12,689 nucleotides of DNA from assembly GCA_937906975.1 (NCBI GenBank), contig CALCUN010000031.1, positions 1 to 12,689 on the forward strand, in the 5' to 3' direction. The notes beneath the pieces are model-generated. The model was not told the origin of the DNA. It searched no databases and saw only the letters and a program-made list of their open reading frames with translations. This document shows positions 1 to 6,746 of the stretch, piece after piece (within the stretch, counting starts at the first letter, position 1; each line of letters begins with the position of its first letter). The position numbers and the translations under genes were made by a program. The DNA is from an uncultured Bacteroidales bacterium. GTDB taxonomy: Bacteria; Bacteroidota; Bacteroidia; Bacteroidales; P3.

Positions 1-273
1 CCAACCAAAATTCGGAGCTGTTGGCATTTCTTTGCCTGTTTGCTGACAGTAATAGCGGAATTGCTCTACGGTTATTTCGTATTTGCTGATGTAAAATGTA
101 GAAACACTAACCTTATGTTGCTCTTCGTCAGGGTAGCAGTCGGGTTCTGTTTTTTGACAGCCCATTTGAAATGTTCCTCCCTCTACTTTTACCCATTCAA
201 TGCTTTCTTTTCCTTGTCCGAAGGCAAGAAAATTAAGTGTAAAACAAAGTATTAGTATTGCTATCTTTTTCAT
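1..273 (-). CDS. Secreted SUMF1/formylglycine-generating-enzyme-like protein, 3' end cut off by window edge
   Basis: Only the first 91 residues are in the window; the gene continues past base 1. It opens with a signal peptide (MKKIAILILCFTLNFLAFG, cleavage likely near residue 19-20, no convincing lipobox). The mature part begins with the typical start of the FGE-sulfatase (SUMF1/EgtB/PvdO) fold: VEGGTFQMG at 30-38, an acidic segment with PDEEQHKV at 48-55, then FYISKYEITVEQF at 60-72. Members of this fold are oxidases, sulfoxide synthases or non-catalytic binding modules; the catalytic region is outside the window, so activity cannot be judged. The ATG follows directly on the TAG stop of the deaminase gene (TAGATG), so it is probably the last or a late gene of the porW-led operon and translated by coupling. 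GldK/PorK of T9SS share this fold but are lipoproteins of another operon, so I do not call it PorK. Confidence 0.85.
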   Translation of the reverse strand, partial: MKKIAILILCFTLNFLAFGQGKESIEWVKVEGGTFQMGCQKTEPDCYPDEEQHKVSVSTFYISKYEITVEQFRYYCQQTGKEMPTAPNFGW

Positions 274-1500
274 CTATTGTTTGTATCTTTTAGCTATTTC
301 TATTATTTCTTCTTCGCCTTCAACCTTTCCGCGTTTCATTAAGAATTTTCCGTTACACATTACGCTGTCTATGCACTTTGTGTCGGAGGAGTAAATGATA
401 TTTGAAATGGTGTTGTAGTTTGGTTGCATTTTTTCGTCATTGAGCTTGATAAACAACAAGTCTGCTTCTTTGCCTTCGCAGATTTCTCCTGCGTTTATAC
501 CCATTGCTTTTGCTCCGTTTATGGTTGCCCATTTGAAAACTTCATCGGAATTTCCTGCCTCAGAGTCTTGATAGTGTACTTTTGCAAGAAGACTTGCAAA
601 TTTCATTTCTTCTATCATTGAAAGGCTGTTATTTGAGGAGTTTCCGTCTGTTCCAAGTGTTATTATGCAGTTGTGTTTCATCGCTTGACGAGAGTCAAAC
701 ACTCCTGAGGCAAGTTTCATATTGGAACAAGGGTTATGTGCAATTATTGATTTGTTTTGTGAGATTATTTCTGCTTCTTTTTCTGAGAGATGAACGCAAT
801 GTGCCAATATTGTTTTGTTATCTAATACTCCTATGCTGTTTAGGTATTCCACAGGACGCATTCCGTATTGTTTTATGCTGTCTTCTATTTCTTTTTGCGT
901 TTCTGAAAGGTGGGTGTGAAAGTATAAATTGTTTTCTTTGGCAAATTCGTAGCATTCTTTGTAGAGTTGAGTATCGCAAGTGTAGATTGCGTGAGGTGCA
1001 ATCGCAACTGATACTAAGCTATTGTTTGTTTTTGAAAATTGTTTTGCGAAGTTGAAGTTTTCTTCTATGGTTTCTTTGCCGAGATTGTTCATAAAACAAA
1101 TGCCTATGCTTGCTCTTATTCCCATTTCTTGGCATGCTTTTATAATGGAGGCGTGATGCCAATACATGTCTGCAAAGAAAACTGTTCCGCTTTTTATCAT
1201 TTCAAGAATTGCAAGGCGAGTTCCGTTATAGATGTCTTCGGAGGTGAGTTCTGCTTCACGTTTCCAAATATTGTTTAGCCAATCAAATAGGGGTAGGTCT
1301 TCACAATATCCTCTTAAAAGACTCATTGAGGAATGTGTGTGCATATTGTAAAAGGGTGGAACTACCGCTAAATCTTTTGCATCAAAGACCTCTGCTTCTG
1401 AATCGTTGATTGTGGTAGATATTTCTGAGATTAAATTGTCTTTTATTAGTATATCTACTATTTTGTCTTGTAATAAGACTTGTTTTATAAGGATTTTCAT
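274..1500 (-). CDS. mtaD: 5-methylthioadenosine/S-adenosylhomocysteine deaminase (MtaD-type amidohydrolase)
   Basis: A 408-residue cytoplasmic metal-dependent hydrolase of the ATZ/TRZ group, near the length of characterised MtaD enzymes. Such enzymes deaminate the adenine ring of methylthioadenosine or S-adenosylhomocysteine to the inosine form, recycling products of methylation and polyamine synthesis. Visible motifs: metal-binding HTHSSMSLLRGY with H54 and H56; DLPLFDWL at 68-75; FHTHLSE with third ligand H197 and E200; ILAHCVHL with H234 and H237; AHNPCSNMKLASG at 254-266; and GTDG with D285, followed by NNSLSMIEEM. All expected zinc and catalytic residues are present, so it should be active. 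Related enzymes act on guanine, chlorinated triazines or other adenosine derivatives; the exact substrate is inferred from motif style. The ATG is 8 bases downstream of the coiled-coil gene's stop, and the stop abuts the next gene's ATG. It is the only clearly metabolic enzyme in an otherwise envelope-related operon. Confidence 0.88.
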   Translation of the reverse strand: MKILIKQVLLQDKIVDILIKDNLISEISTTINDSEAEVFDAKDLAVVPPFYNMHTHSSMSLLRGYCEDLPLFDWLNNIWKREAELTSEDIYNGTRLAILEMIKSGTVFFADMYWHHASIIKACQEMGIRASIGICFMNNLGKETIEENFNFAKQFSKTNNSLVSVAIAPHAIYTCDTQLYKECYEFAKENNLYFHTHLSETQKEIEDSIKQYGMRPVEYLNSIGVLDNKTILAHCVHLSEKEAEIISQNKSIIAHNPCSNMKLASGVFDSRQAMKHNCIITLGTDGNSSNNSLSMIEEMKFASLLAKVHYQDSEAGNSDEVFKWATINGAKAMGINAGEICEGKEADLLFIKLNDEKMQPNYNTISNIIYSSDTKCIDSVMCNGKFLMKRGKVEGEEEIIEIAKRYKQ

Positions 1501-1508
1501 CTTTTTTT

Positions 1509-2633
1509 CTACTTTTTACCTATGTAAGAGATAAATTCAAGGTCAAATGATAGGGAAATAAAAGCTGTAACTTTCCATTCCTTTGTTGTAGGTATTGACC
1601 AACCGCCAGGAAGTACGTCTCCTTCTTGCCAAGGGTTTGCTAAAATTTCATATTGTGCTATATTCAACCCTGCAGTTAGGTGAAAGAAATCAAGAAACTT
1701 ATAAGATGGGCCAATATAAAAGTTCTTAAATATGTTGTTTCCGCCAAATCCTACATAAAGTCCTAAGTCTTGTGAAAATTTTGGGGTATAATGCGACATA
1801 TCCCAAAGCATTAGTGAGGCTCCAACTATTAAATCAAACTCTACGCTACCTGAATTTTTATTTAATATAGTGTTTTCGGTGGTTACTCCATCGTTTGCCA
1901 TTCTTGGTTGAATGGTCCATTCTGGTGTTGGGTAGAGTCGCATTGCCATTCCTTGTATTACTCTTACTTTTTTCTTTCTATTGGTTGCTATTGCTACTCT
2001 TTCTTCGGCTGCTTCGGCTCTTTGGCGTGTGTATTTAAGTTCTTCTTCTCTTTGCATTATGACAATCTCTGCGGCTTTAAGCTTTTCGCGAAGCGTATCT
2101 GACATTTGGAAATATTTATCACGCTCTGCTGAGATGTTTTGCAGTTGCTCATCTTTTGTGGAAATGTAATTTTCTTTTTCGTTAATGCTTTTTTGTAATA
2201 ATTGTATTTCTTTGTCTTTGCCTTCTAAGTTTACGTTTTTTGCTTCAAGCAGTCCTTCAATTTTTGCTTTATCTACGTTTGAGGAACTAATAGCATCTTT
2301 ATATACTTGTTCTTTTTCAGCAAAGAGAATTTCTTTTTGTTGCAAGAGTTTTATTTTATCTTCCAACAAAGTGTTCTTTTCTTGCAATTGTTGTTGAATT
2401 TCTTTGTTTACTACTAAGAGTGTGTCATTTTTTAGTAATAATTCTTTGTTTCTATTGCGAAGTTTTTCGTTTTTATTCTTTAATTCAGAAATTTCTTCGT
2501 TTAGTTTGTCTATATCCAATCGCAGAAGGTTCATTTCAAACTCTAAACTATCTGCAATATCCATTTCTTGTGCGTTGGCAAGATATGGAATGAAAAATAT
2601 CATTGTTAAGGTTAGTAGTCTTTTTATGTTCAT
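1509..2633 (-). CDS. Envelope protein with signal peptide, long coiled coil and beta-rich C-terminal domain (unknown function)
   Basis: I do not recognise a named family. The 374-residue product starts with a type I signal peptide (MNIKRLLTLTMIFFIPYLANA, cleavage before Q22). Residues about 33-218 are almost uninterrupted heptad-like sequence rich in Glu, Lys, Gln and Leu, with no Pro, so a long parallel or hairpin coiled coil is expected; it carries blocks such as LQEKNTLLEDKIKLLQQKE. After a basic turn (NRKKKVRV, 218-225), residues 226-374 are rich in short alternating hydrophobic/aromatic strands (VEFDLIVGASLMLW, LGLYVGFGG, FKNFYIGPSYKF, FHLTAGLNI, and the end FISLSFDLEFISYIG), resembling an outer-membrane beta-sheet. 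There seem to be only about six to eight strands, so it may be a small barrel, an oligomeric barrel, or an outer-membrane-associated sheet with a periplasmic stalk. It lies 9 bases after the YqaA-like gene and 8 before the deaminase. Confidence 0.8.
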   Translation of the reverse strand: MNIKRLLTLTMIFFIPYLANAQEMDIADSLEFEMNLLRLDIDKLNEEISELKNKNEKLRNRNKELLLKNDTLLVVNKEIQQQLQEKNTLLEDKIKLLQQKEILFAEKEQVYKDAISSSNVDKAKIEGLLEAKNVNLEGKDKEIQLLQKSINEKENYISTKDEQLQNISAERDKYFQMSDTLREKLKAAEIVIMQREEELKYTRQRAEAAEERVAIATNRKKKVRVIQGMAMRLYPTPEWTIQPRMANDGVTTENTILNKNSGSVEFDLIVGASLMLWDMSHYTPKFSQDLGLYVGFGGNNIFKNFYIGPSYKFLDFFHLTAGLNIAQYEILANPWQEGDVLPGGWSIPTTKEWKVTAFISLSFDLEFISYIGKK

Positions 2634-2642
2634 AAGTTTTTC

Positions 2643-3074
2643 TTAATTAAAAAACGTCATCATACTTCCAACAACGGCAAATCTGCAAAGGCGTCCTATT
2701 GTCATAAAAAGGCAACATTTCACAGGCGAAAGCCTCATAAATCCTAAGCTTACTGCTATTAAATCTCCTACTACAGGAAGCCAAGCAAAGAATGCTGCTA
2801 TTGTTTTGTATTTTTCTATTTTTGTTTTGAAGTTTTCTATCTTTTCTCTTTTTACTTTAAAGAACTTCTCTAACCATTCCCACTTTCCTAAGCGTCCTAA
2901 ATAAAACGAAATCATTCCTCCTATGCTATTTCCTATTGCGGCAATAAGAACGCACAACCAAATATTGTTTCCTATCGCTATTGCTCCTACAAGTAATGCT
3001 TCGGAGGAGAATGGTATGATTGTTGAGGCTAATAAACTCCCTAAAAATAAGCCCCAAAGTCCCCAAGTTTCCAA
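2643..3074 (-). CDS. YqaA/DedA-type inner-membrane protein (VTT domain), TTG start
   Basis: A 143-residue integral membrane protein of the short YqaA branch of the DedA/VTT (SNARE-associated) superfamily. DedA relatives act in lipid carrier or phospholipid flipping and membrane homeostasis; the role of the YqaA branch is not settled. Family marks: PFSSEALL at 21-28 in the first hydrophobic segment; GNSIGGMISFYLGRLG at 48-63; and the second re-entrant region WLPVVGD at 98-104, then SLGFMRLSP and TIGRLCRF at 125-132, with the conserved Gly-Asp and Arg residues kept. The start must be TTG at 3074: the upstream gene's TAA stop (3078-3080) is in the same frame, only one codon separates it from the TTG, and the next ATG (Met54) would delete the first conserved motif. 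The product length matches family members. Short spacing implies translational coupling with the upstream lipoprotein. Confidence 0.88.
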   Translation of the reverse strand: METWGLWGLFLGSLLASTIIPFSSEALLVGAIAIGNNIWLCVLIAAIGNSIGGMISFYLGRLGKWEWLEKFFKVKREKIENFKTKIEKYKTIAAFFAWLPVVGDLIAVSLGFMRLSPVKCCLFMTIGRLCRFAVVGSMMTFFN

Positions 3075-3077
3075 TTC

Positions 3078-3503
3078 TTAATCTGCTCTTACGTAATTTG
3101 TTGGCGATTGATACTTGTCAAGAAGAGTCATTGAGGTTTTGTCTATGTGTTCAATGATATACTTCTTTGTGTCGCGGTGTTCATCTACGATTATCAAACT
3201 ATCCAAGATTATACTATAAGTATTTTCTATTATTATAGGCTCATCTGGGTTTTCTGCATCTTCTGGAATGTCGCAATAACTTGCTTTGTAAAGTTTTCTG
3301 TCGGCTCCTTCATAAACATATTTTGAAAACTCTATGTATGCTTTCTTTTCGCATTCTGTTGCGTTTGCATCATTTACCACACTTTCTAATTTCCATTTTC
3401 CTTCTATTAAATCGTCTTGTGGAAACTCCTCTTGGCATGAACAAAATACCAATGCTGAGAATGCTAATAAAGCAAAGGCTTTTTTACTTAATCTCTTATT
3501 CAT
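3078..3503 (-). CDS. Small lipocalin-like lipoprotein
   Basis: A 141-residue lipoprotein. The signal peptide ends in LVFCSC; Cys23 (preceded by Ser22) is the likely lipidated residue, and Cys21 is a less fitting alternative. Lipid attachment is followed by Gln-Glu-Glu. Acidic residues just after the lipidated Cys form part of lipoprotein export signals described in Bacteroidetes, so surface exposure is possible but unproven. The mature part has the opening of small lipocalin-like proteins common in this phylum (LIEGKWKLESVV, 32-43), then alternating short strands, and two cysteines (C51 and C77) that could pair. No ligand can be inferred. Its ATG lies inside the preceding membrane-protein gene (8-base overlap, 3496-3503), which suggests coupled translation, and its stop is one codon before the TTG start of the YqaA-like gene in the same frame. 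Confidence 0.8.
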   Translation of the reverse strand: MNKRLSKKAFALLAFSALVFCSCQEEFPQDDLIEGKWKLESVVNDANATECEKKAYIEFSKYVYEGADRKLYKASYCDIPEDAENPDEPIIIENTYSIILDSLIIVDEHRDTKKYIIEHIDKTSMTLLDKYQSPTNYVRAD

Positions 3504-3915
3504 TTTTATCTTTATTTTTTAATTGTTTTTCTTCTTCGGCCTCTCTTCTTGAAAGTTGATTGATTGTTATTGTATCAAATACTATAAACGAGAAACAAAT
3601 CACTACATACGATACCGCAAATTTAACATTTGTTTCTACCTCTAATAACAATAATATTATCAAAACAAATATGTAAACTAAGAATTTTAAGATTTTAGTT
3701 ATCATAAATGTTGGTACAAAGTTGGTTTTTCTGTTCTTATACAAGAAAACATAACATAGGGCTGTCATTACATAGAATAGCACTATGTAATAAGGTAAAT
3801 TTTCACTTAGAAATTCTGCTGGCACAAAGAATCGTGCAAATAGAGTTATGAAACATATTATCATTGCAAATATGCTCAATTTTGAAAAGTAGAATAATAA
3901 ATAACTTGACTTCAT
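3496..3915 (-). CDS. Small four-helix inner-membrane protein of unknown function
   Basis: A 139-residue protein with four predicted membrane helices at about residues 13-32, 42-59, 73-92 and 97-115 and a highly charged C-terminal tail (SRREAEEEKQLKNKDKNE). A short basic cytoplasmic-type loop (KNRKTNF) separates helices 2 and 3. From memory, its layout resembles the small hydrophobic protein that in many Bacteroidetes sits between a porW/sprE-type TPR gene or bactofilin gene and atpB in the ATP synthase cluster; no atp gene follows here, so that relationship is only a suggestion. The ATG is 6 bases after the porW stop, and its own stop overlaps the start of the lipoprotein gene by 8 bases. That it is a translated gene is well supported by this packing and by the coherent membrane topology; function is unknown. 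Confidence 0.75.
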   Translation of the reverse strand: MKSSYLLFYFSKLSIFAMIICFITLFARFFVPAEFLSENLPYYIVLFYVMTALCYVFLYKNRKTNFVPTFMITKILKFLVYIFVLIILLLLEVETNVKFAVSYVVICFSFIVFDTITINQLSRREAEEEKQLKNKDKNE

Positions 3916-3921
3916 ATCTTT

Positions 3922-6657
3922 TTAATTTTTTAAATACATTAACTTAAAGAACTTCAAATATGCTTCTATGTTTTGACGATTGTAGAATGTTGGATAGTTT
4001 TGTGTTGAGATTATAAAGTGATTGAAACTTTTTTTGTCGTATTTTGCAAGTGGTGAGCCTTCTTCTTGCATTGCGTTATAGTATTGCATTGCTTGTTCTT
4101 TGTTTGCAAACTCTCTTACGCTCAACATCTGTTTTGTCATCGTAAAGAGCATGGCCATTGTGCTGAGATTGTAGTTTGGATATAGGCTATCGTTATAAGC
4201 ATTTACGTTTCTTTCCAATTCAAGAGCGTCAATCTTGTCCTCATCAAATAACAAAACATAGTAATGTTTCATATCTCTATATCTAAACACTAAGGTTTCT
4301 GCATCAAGTATGTCGTCCTTGTTTACTTTCTCGTCTTTGCCATTTTTTTCATTAGAGGTGTTTTCTTCTTTGTTTGAATTGTTTTTTTCTTCCTTAGCTT
4401 TAGGTGTGTAAGTCAAGTCAATTTTTCCATCAGGATATGCTGCGGCTAAGTGTTTTAATTGACTCTCTATCATAGGTGCGATTTCGCTTTCGGTGTAGTT
4501 GTGAAGTATTAGGTTCAAATCCATTGCCAAGGTGTCAATTCCATAGATTCTTCCTTTGGCAAGGGCTTGTACATAAAGAAGTTTTGGAATGTATGGTCCA
4601 AATTTTAGACTATCTATTACCTTTTCGCTCTTTGTGATTGCTTCTTGGTATTTGTCATCTAAGTATGTGCTATATACATCTGCATACATCTTTTCTGCAT
4701 TCTCGTTGCTTTTGGCTAATTCTTCCCAATAGTCAGGATTGTTTATCATCATCGCAAATTCGCTATCGGGATATTCGTTTAGAATTTTGTTTTTATAGAA
4801 ATTAGAATTTGGATATTGACCTATTTTGTCGTAAAGCCTGTATAAATGATAGGAGGAAGGTAAAACATTTTTGTGAGTTGGGTATCGGCGGTGCAATTCC
4901 AAGAATGTTTCTATCGCTTTGCCATAATTGTTTAAGCCTTGATAGTAAATATATCCTGCAGACAATAGCGCTTCTGCGATTTCTGCGTTTGCTGTGTCTT
5001 TTGCTCCTTGTGAGAATGGTATGTCTTTGGTGTAGTATTCTCTTGTGGCTGGATCGTTATTTTTTGTTTTTCCACCACCTTTTGCAGATGTAGAATCTAT
5101 TGGGTTTCCATTTTCATCTACCATTTCTGCCATTTCATCAAAGTCAAATTCGCTTTCTTTGTGGCTAATTCTCCAATTATCTTCTAATTTTCTTTCGCCC
5201 CAAATTCTTCTAAACTCCAATTGCCCAACTTGAACTGTGGAACTATTGTAGAAATACCAAGAGTTTCTGTTGTTAAATTGAGAGTAGTTTGTCATTCCTG
5301 CCATGCTTGCAGCCAAGGCTTGTGCTTTCTTTGCTGCTTCTTCTTTTTCTTTTTGAATACGTTTGTATTCTTCTATCCAAGAGTTGATTTTTGAGTTAAG
5401 TTCTGCCTCACTCATCACACTCATTGCAAGCAAACTATCCCATCTTTCTATACATCGCAAATTTGTTACAAGGTTTGTCAAAACTTTTTGTCTGCTTTCT
5501 ATGCTTTTATACTTGTCATGGGTTTTTGGCATCACAGCAAGAGCTGTGTCATAGTACATTTGAGCTTTCTCATACTTTTCTAAAACTTCAAAATATGTGT
5601 CGGCAGCTCTTAAACATGAAGTGATTTTTTGAATACTATTTGAGGTAGATGCTGCAGAGCTTTCTTCCCATTGCAAACATGCTTTGTCTACGTTTTTATC
5701 TCTAAAATAAACCTCGCCTAATGCGTAATAGACTTGGTCTTTGTATTCTATGTTCTTTTTATCTTCCAACATCTTTTCTAATTGAGAGATAATTGGACGG
5801 CTATTGCTTTTCTTAGGGTCGTAACACATTGCAATATTTAATCGAGAGGCAAATTCCATTTCGTATTCTCCTGCTCGGCGTGCTACTTTTTTGAAAAGGC
5901 TTGTCGCTTGCTCGTATTCATCTGCTTTTTGGTAAATTTGACCTTTGATAAACATTAAACGAGTGTTGAGATTCTTTTCAAAAGGTGAGAATTTACGCTT
6001 TGCAAAATATTCTATTGCTACAGCGTTTTTGCCTTGCATTAAAGCGTTTTCTGCATATACGAGATTCATGAAATTTCTCAATTTCTTAGGAGCATTCCCC
6101 TCGTCAATCTTATTCTTAACTTGGTCAAGTAAAATATCGCATTCGCTATGATTTCCTGTTTTGCAATGAGTTAAAGCCAGCCATATCATAGGCTCATAAC
6201 TTTCCTTTTTATCCTTGTATTGAGCTATAAGAAGATTAAAGGTAGCCATTGCAGCATTGTAGTCTTGTGCGTAAAAGCAAGCTTTTCCCATTAACAAATA
6301 AGCGTCATCTATTTGAGGGTTTTTCTCAACGCCTGAAAACTTCATGGAATATTTTTGAATAACCTTGCTTCCCTTTTCAATAGCACGGTCAGTGTTTGCT
6401 TTGATAGAGGTAATGTTTTCTTTTGTTCCAAGTTTGTAAATAGGTAAAATTTCGGTGTAATTATCCTTGTGATTTTTCTCCAAATTCTTCACTCCTTCCT
6501 TTAATGCTTCGTTGCCATTCCACCAAGCATTATAATGAGCTACGATACTATTATACTGACGGTTTATCCACTTATCTTTGGTAGTAGAACAAGCCGAAAA
6601 AATCCCCACTATTAGGAGTGATAATAAGTATATTTTTGGGTCAAATTTTGTTTTCAA
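3922..6657 (-). CDS. porW: Type IX secretion system TPR lipoprotein PorW/SprE
   Basis: PorW (P. gingivalis) / SprE (F. johnsoniae) is an outer-membrane lipoprotein needed for type IX secretion and, in gliders, motility; it has been reported to link the Sov/SprA translocon to the PorK-PorN ring. Numbered from TTG 6657 (911 residues), the signal peptide ends in GIFSAC with lipidated Cys23. The family N-terminal block AHYNAWWNGNEALKEGV follows at 40-56. TPR-like helix pairs then run through the protein, for example near 117-149, 231-275 and in the stretch containing GYIYYQGLNNYGKAIETFLE. A Lys/Glu/Asn-rich linker lies at about 753-782. The C-terminal domain (about 798-911) has the typical HYYVLLF, FANKEQAMQYYNAM, IISTQNYPTFY and YLKFF elements. 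The frame is open up to TTG 6684, but that codon forms part of the promoter -7 box, so TTG 6657 or TTG 6663 is the better start; the frame has no ATG here. First gene of the operon. Confidence 0.9.
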   Translation of the reverse strand: MKTKFDPKIYLLSLLIVGIFSACSTTKDKWINRQYNSIVAHYNAWWNGNEALKEGVKNLEKNHKDNYTEILPIYKLGTKENITSIKANTDRAIEKGSKVIQKYSMKFSGVEKNPQIDDAYLLMGKACFYAQDYNAAMATFNLLIAQYKDKKESYEPMIWLALTHCKTGNHSECDILLDQVKNKIDEGNAPKKLRNFMNLVYAENALMQGKNAVAIEYFAKRKFSPFEKNLNTRLMFIKGQIYQKADEYEQATSLFKKVARRAGEYEMEFASRLNIAMCYDPKKSNSRPIISQLEKMLEDKKNIEYKDQVYYALGEVYFRDKNVDKACLQWEESSAASTSNSIQKITSCLRAADTYFEVLEKYEKAQMYYDTALAVMPKTHDKYKSIESRQKVLTNLVTNLRCIERWDSLLAMSVMSEAELNSKINSWIEEYKRIQKEKEEAAKKAQALAASMAGMTNYSQFNNRNSWYFYNSSTVQVGQLEFRRIWGERKLEDNWRISHKESEFDFDEMAEMVDENGNPIDSTSAKGGGKTKNNDPATREYYTKDIPFSQGAKDTANAEIAEALLSAGYIYYQGLNNYGKAIETFLELHRRYPTHKNVLPSSYHLYRLYDKIGQYPNSNFYKNKILNEYPDSEFAMMINNPDYWEELAKSNENAEKMYADVYSTYLDDKYQEAITKSEKVIDSLKFGPYIPKLLYVQALAKGRIYGIDTLAMDLNLILHNYTESEIAPMIESQLKHLAAAYPDGKIDLTYTPKAKEEKNNSNKEENTSNEKNGKDEKVNKDDILDAETLVFRYRDMKHYYVLLFDEDKIDALELERNVNAYNDSLYPNYNLSTMAMLFTMTKQMLSVREFANKEQAMQYYNAMQEEGSPLAKYDKKSFNHFIISTQNYPTFYNRQNIEAYLKFFKLMYLKN

Positions 6658-6677
6658 CGTCAAATACTTTAAAATAA

Positions 6678-6708
6678 ACTGCAAATATAAAAAAAATGCC
6701 TATATTTG
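6678..6708 (+). promoter_or_regulatory. Promoter for the DUF1015 gene (TATATTTG -7 box, weak -33)
   Basis: A perfect -7 box TATATTTG lies at 6701-6708. Nineteen bases upstream, where TTTG would be expected, the sequence is ACTG (6678-6681), only a partial match. The predicted transcription start near 6714-6716 leaves a leader of about 32 bases, A-rich and without a Shine-Dalgarno sequence, before ATG 6747. An earlier in-frame ATG at 6696 lies upstream of this -7 box and so would not be in the transcript. Confidence 0.65.
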
Positions 6709-6709
6709 C
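6681..6709. repeat. 9-base perfect inverted repeat formed by two opposing -7 boxes
   Basis: GCAAATATA at 6681-6689 and TATATTTGC at 6701-6709 are exact reverse complements separated by 11 bases. Each arm contains the -7 element of one of the two divergent promoters. The symmetry may simply result from both promoters matching the same consensus, or it may double as a site for a dimeric regulator. Confidence 0.75.
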
Positions 6710-6712
6710 AAA
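6682..6712 (-). promoter_or_regulatory. Bacteroidetes-type promoter for the porW operon (TTTG-N19-TATATTTG)
   Basis: Read leftward, the -33 element TTTG lies at 6712-6709, then exactly 19 bases, then the -7 element TATATTTG at 6689-6682. Both agree fully with the consensus described for the main sigma factor of Bacteroides. Transcription should begin a few bases past 6682, around 6675-6677, giving a very short leader before TTG 6663 or TTG 6657. No other convincing promoter is seen within the seven-gene array downstream. The -33 lies immediately next to the -7 box of the opposing plus-strand promoter, so the two polymerase sites overlap. Confidence 0.8.
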
Positions 6713-6746
6713 AGATTTTGAAATTATTAACAACAAAAACAAAGAT

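Noticed and set aside
1..273. SUMF1-like gene as T9SS ring protein PorK/GldK
   Set aside because: PorK/GldK share the fold but are lipoproteins encoded with porL, porM and porN; this protein has a plain signal peptide without lipobox and different neighbours.
582..1055. 157-codon plus-strand open frame across the deaminase gene
   Set aside because: Antisense shadow: Leu/Cys/Phe/Arg-rich without domains or promoter, opposite a complete enzyme with all motifs.
4312..4401. Lys/Glu/Asn-rich stretch in porW as a frameshift or recombination scar
   Set aside because: The frame stays open and the conserved C-terminal domain resumes after it; charged linkers at this place are usual in this family.
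6696..6746. In-frame ATG upstream of the DUF1015 start, adding 17 residues
   Set aside because: It lies before the TATATTTG -7 box at 6701-6708, so it would not be transcribed, and the family N-terminus begins at ATG 6747.
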